6,512 nt of DNA, taken from positions 1-6,512 of the forward strand of contig SMYQ01000063.1 of NCBI GenBank assembly GCA_007050885.1, in the 5' to 3' direction. The notes under the pieces were generated by a model. That model did not search any database. It was given only the letters and a program-made list of their open reading frames with translations, and was not told where the DNA came from. Source of the stretch: Candidatus Bathyarchaeota archaeon (GTDB lineage: Archaea > Thermoproteota > Bathyarchaeia > 40CM-2-53-6 > RBG-13-38-9). Positions within the stretch are counted from its first letter, which is position 1. Every line of letters begins with the position of its first letter. Position numbers and translations under genes: made by a program. This document shows positions 6,374 through 6,512 of the stretch, in pieces.

Positions 6374-6512
6374 CTGATTATCCTAGTAGTTGCTGGAGTT
6401 ACTCTTGGTCTAACGTTAGGTGTATCATGTGTCGCTCAATGTGCTCCTATCCTTGCACCTCATATTGCTGCGGAACATCCTAATGCGAAGAGGGGATTTA
6501 TAGCTTCTATAT
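6374..6512 (+). CDS. N-terminus of a TauE/SafE- or DsbD-like membrane protein (partial)
   Basis: The frame runs off the window's right edge. It opens with a hydrophobic helix, LIILVVAGVTLGLTLGVSC, followed by VAQCAPILAPHIAAE and a basic KRG. A glycine- and leucine-rich first helix with cysteines leading into C-x-PILAP is typical of the first repeat of DsbD/CcdA-like and TauE/SafE-like transporters, which carry electrons or sulfur-containing anions across the membrane. The two cysteines (SCVAQC) resemble the redox cysteines of that group. No ATG, GTG or TTG occurs in frame between the TGA at 6368-6370 and the first helix. CTG 6374 follows a GAGGT (6369-6373) with no spacing, so the start is uncertain. 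An ATG at 6358 in another frame would join after a one-base shift near 6370. The gene is divergent from the LUD gene. Subfamily is not assignable from 46 residues. Confidence 0.6.
   Translation, partial: MIILVVAGVTLGLTLGVSCVAQCAPILAPHIAAEHPNAKRGFIASI

Noticed and set aside
6364..6481. Cysteine-rich frame starting at GTG 6364 or ATG 6358
   Set aside because: It is the shifted frame of the membrane protein; the cysteines come from reading its codons one base off, and it stops after about 40 codons.

Overview
This is an AT-rich window that looks archaeal, though not conclusively so. The evidence is TATA-type boxes 25-40 bases upstream of several starts, T-run gene ends, frequent TTG starts (three of seven complete genes), a methanogen-like pair of corrinoid protein and UroD-fold methyltransferase, and an adenosylcobalamin-dependent ribonucleotide reductase with an ATP cone. 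An anaerobic, B12-dependent archaeon (Bathyarchaeia-like or a relative of methylotrophic methanogens) is my best guess. I cannot place it from one window.

Layout. (1) Positions 1-95 hold the possible tail of an upstream gene. (2) 145-2232 (+) is a tight three-gene cluster: a corrinoid (B12-binding) methyl carrier protein, a UroD/MtaA-fold methyltransferase, and a small Ig-like beta-sandwich protein of unknown function. (3) 2257-2706 (-), convergent with the cluster, is a second small Ig-like protein, this one with a signal peptide. It appears distantly related to the cluster's third protein. (4) 2801-4981 (-) is a class II ribonucleotide reductase. (5) Divergent from it, 5189-5581 (+) is an unrecognised 130-residue protein, preceded by a strong Shine-Dalgarno site and a tiny overlapping ORF. 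(6) 5578-6222 (-) is a LUD-domain (LutC/YkgG-like) protein whose stop overlaps that of the unknown gene. (7) From about 6374 (+) the N-terminus of a TauE/SafE- or DsbD-like membrane protein runs off the window.

How the genes fit together. The first two cluster genes most simply form a methyl transfer module: the UroD-fold enzyme moves a methyl group between a small molecule and the cobalt of the corrinoid protein. The substrate cannot be read from the sequence. Partner components (an MtrH-type or CoM methyltransferase, a RamA-type activator) are not in the window. The reductase also needs a cobalamin cofactor, but shared regulation with the cluster is not visible.

Points most worth a second look: the cluster's single reading frame, interrupted only by TAG codons; the methyltransferase's apparently missing third zinc-ligand cysteine; the reductase's missing C-terminal cysteine pair; the two convergent Ig-like proteins; and the last gene, which has no ordinary start codon.
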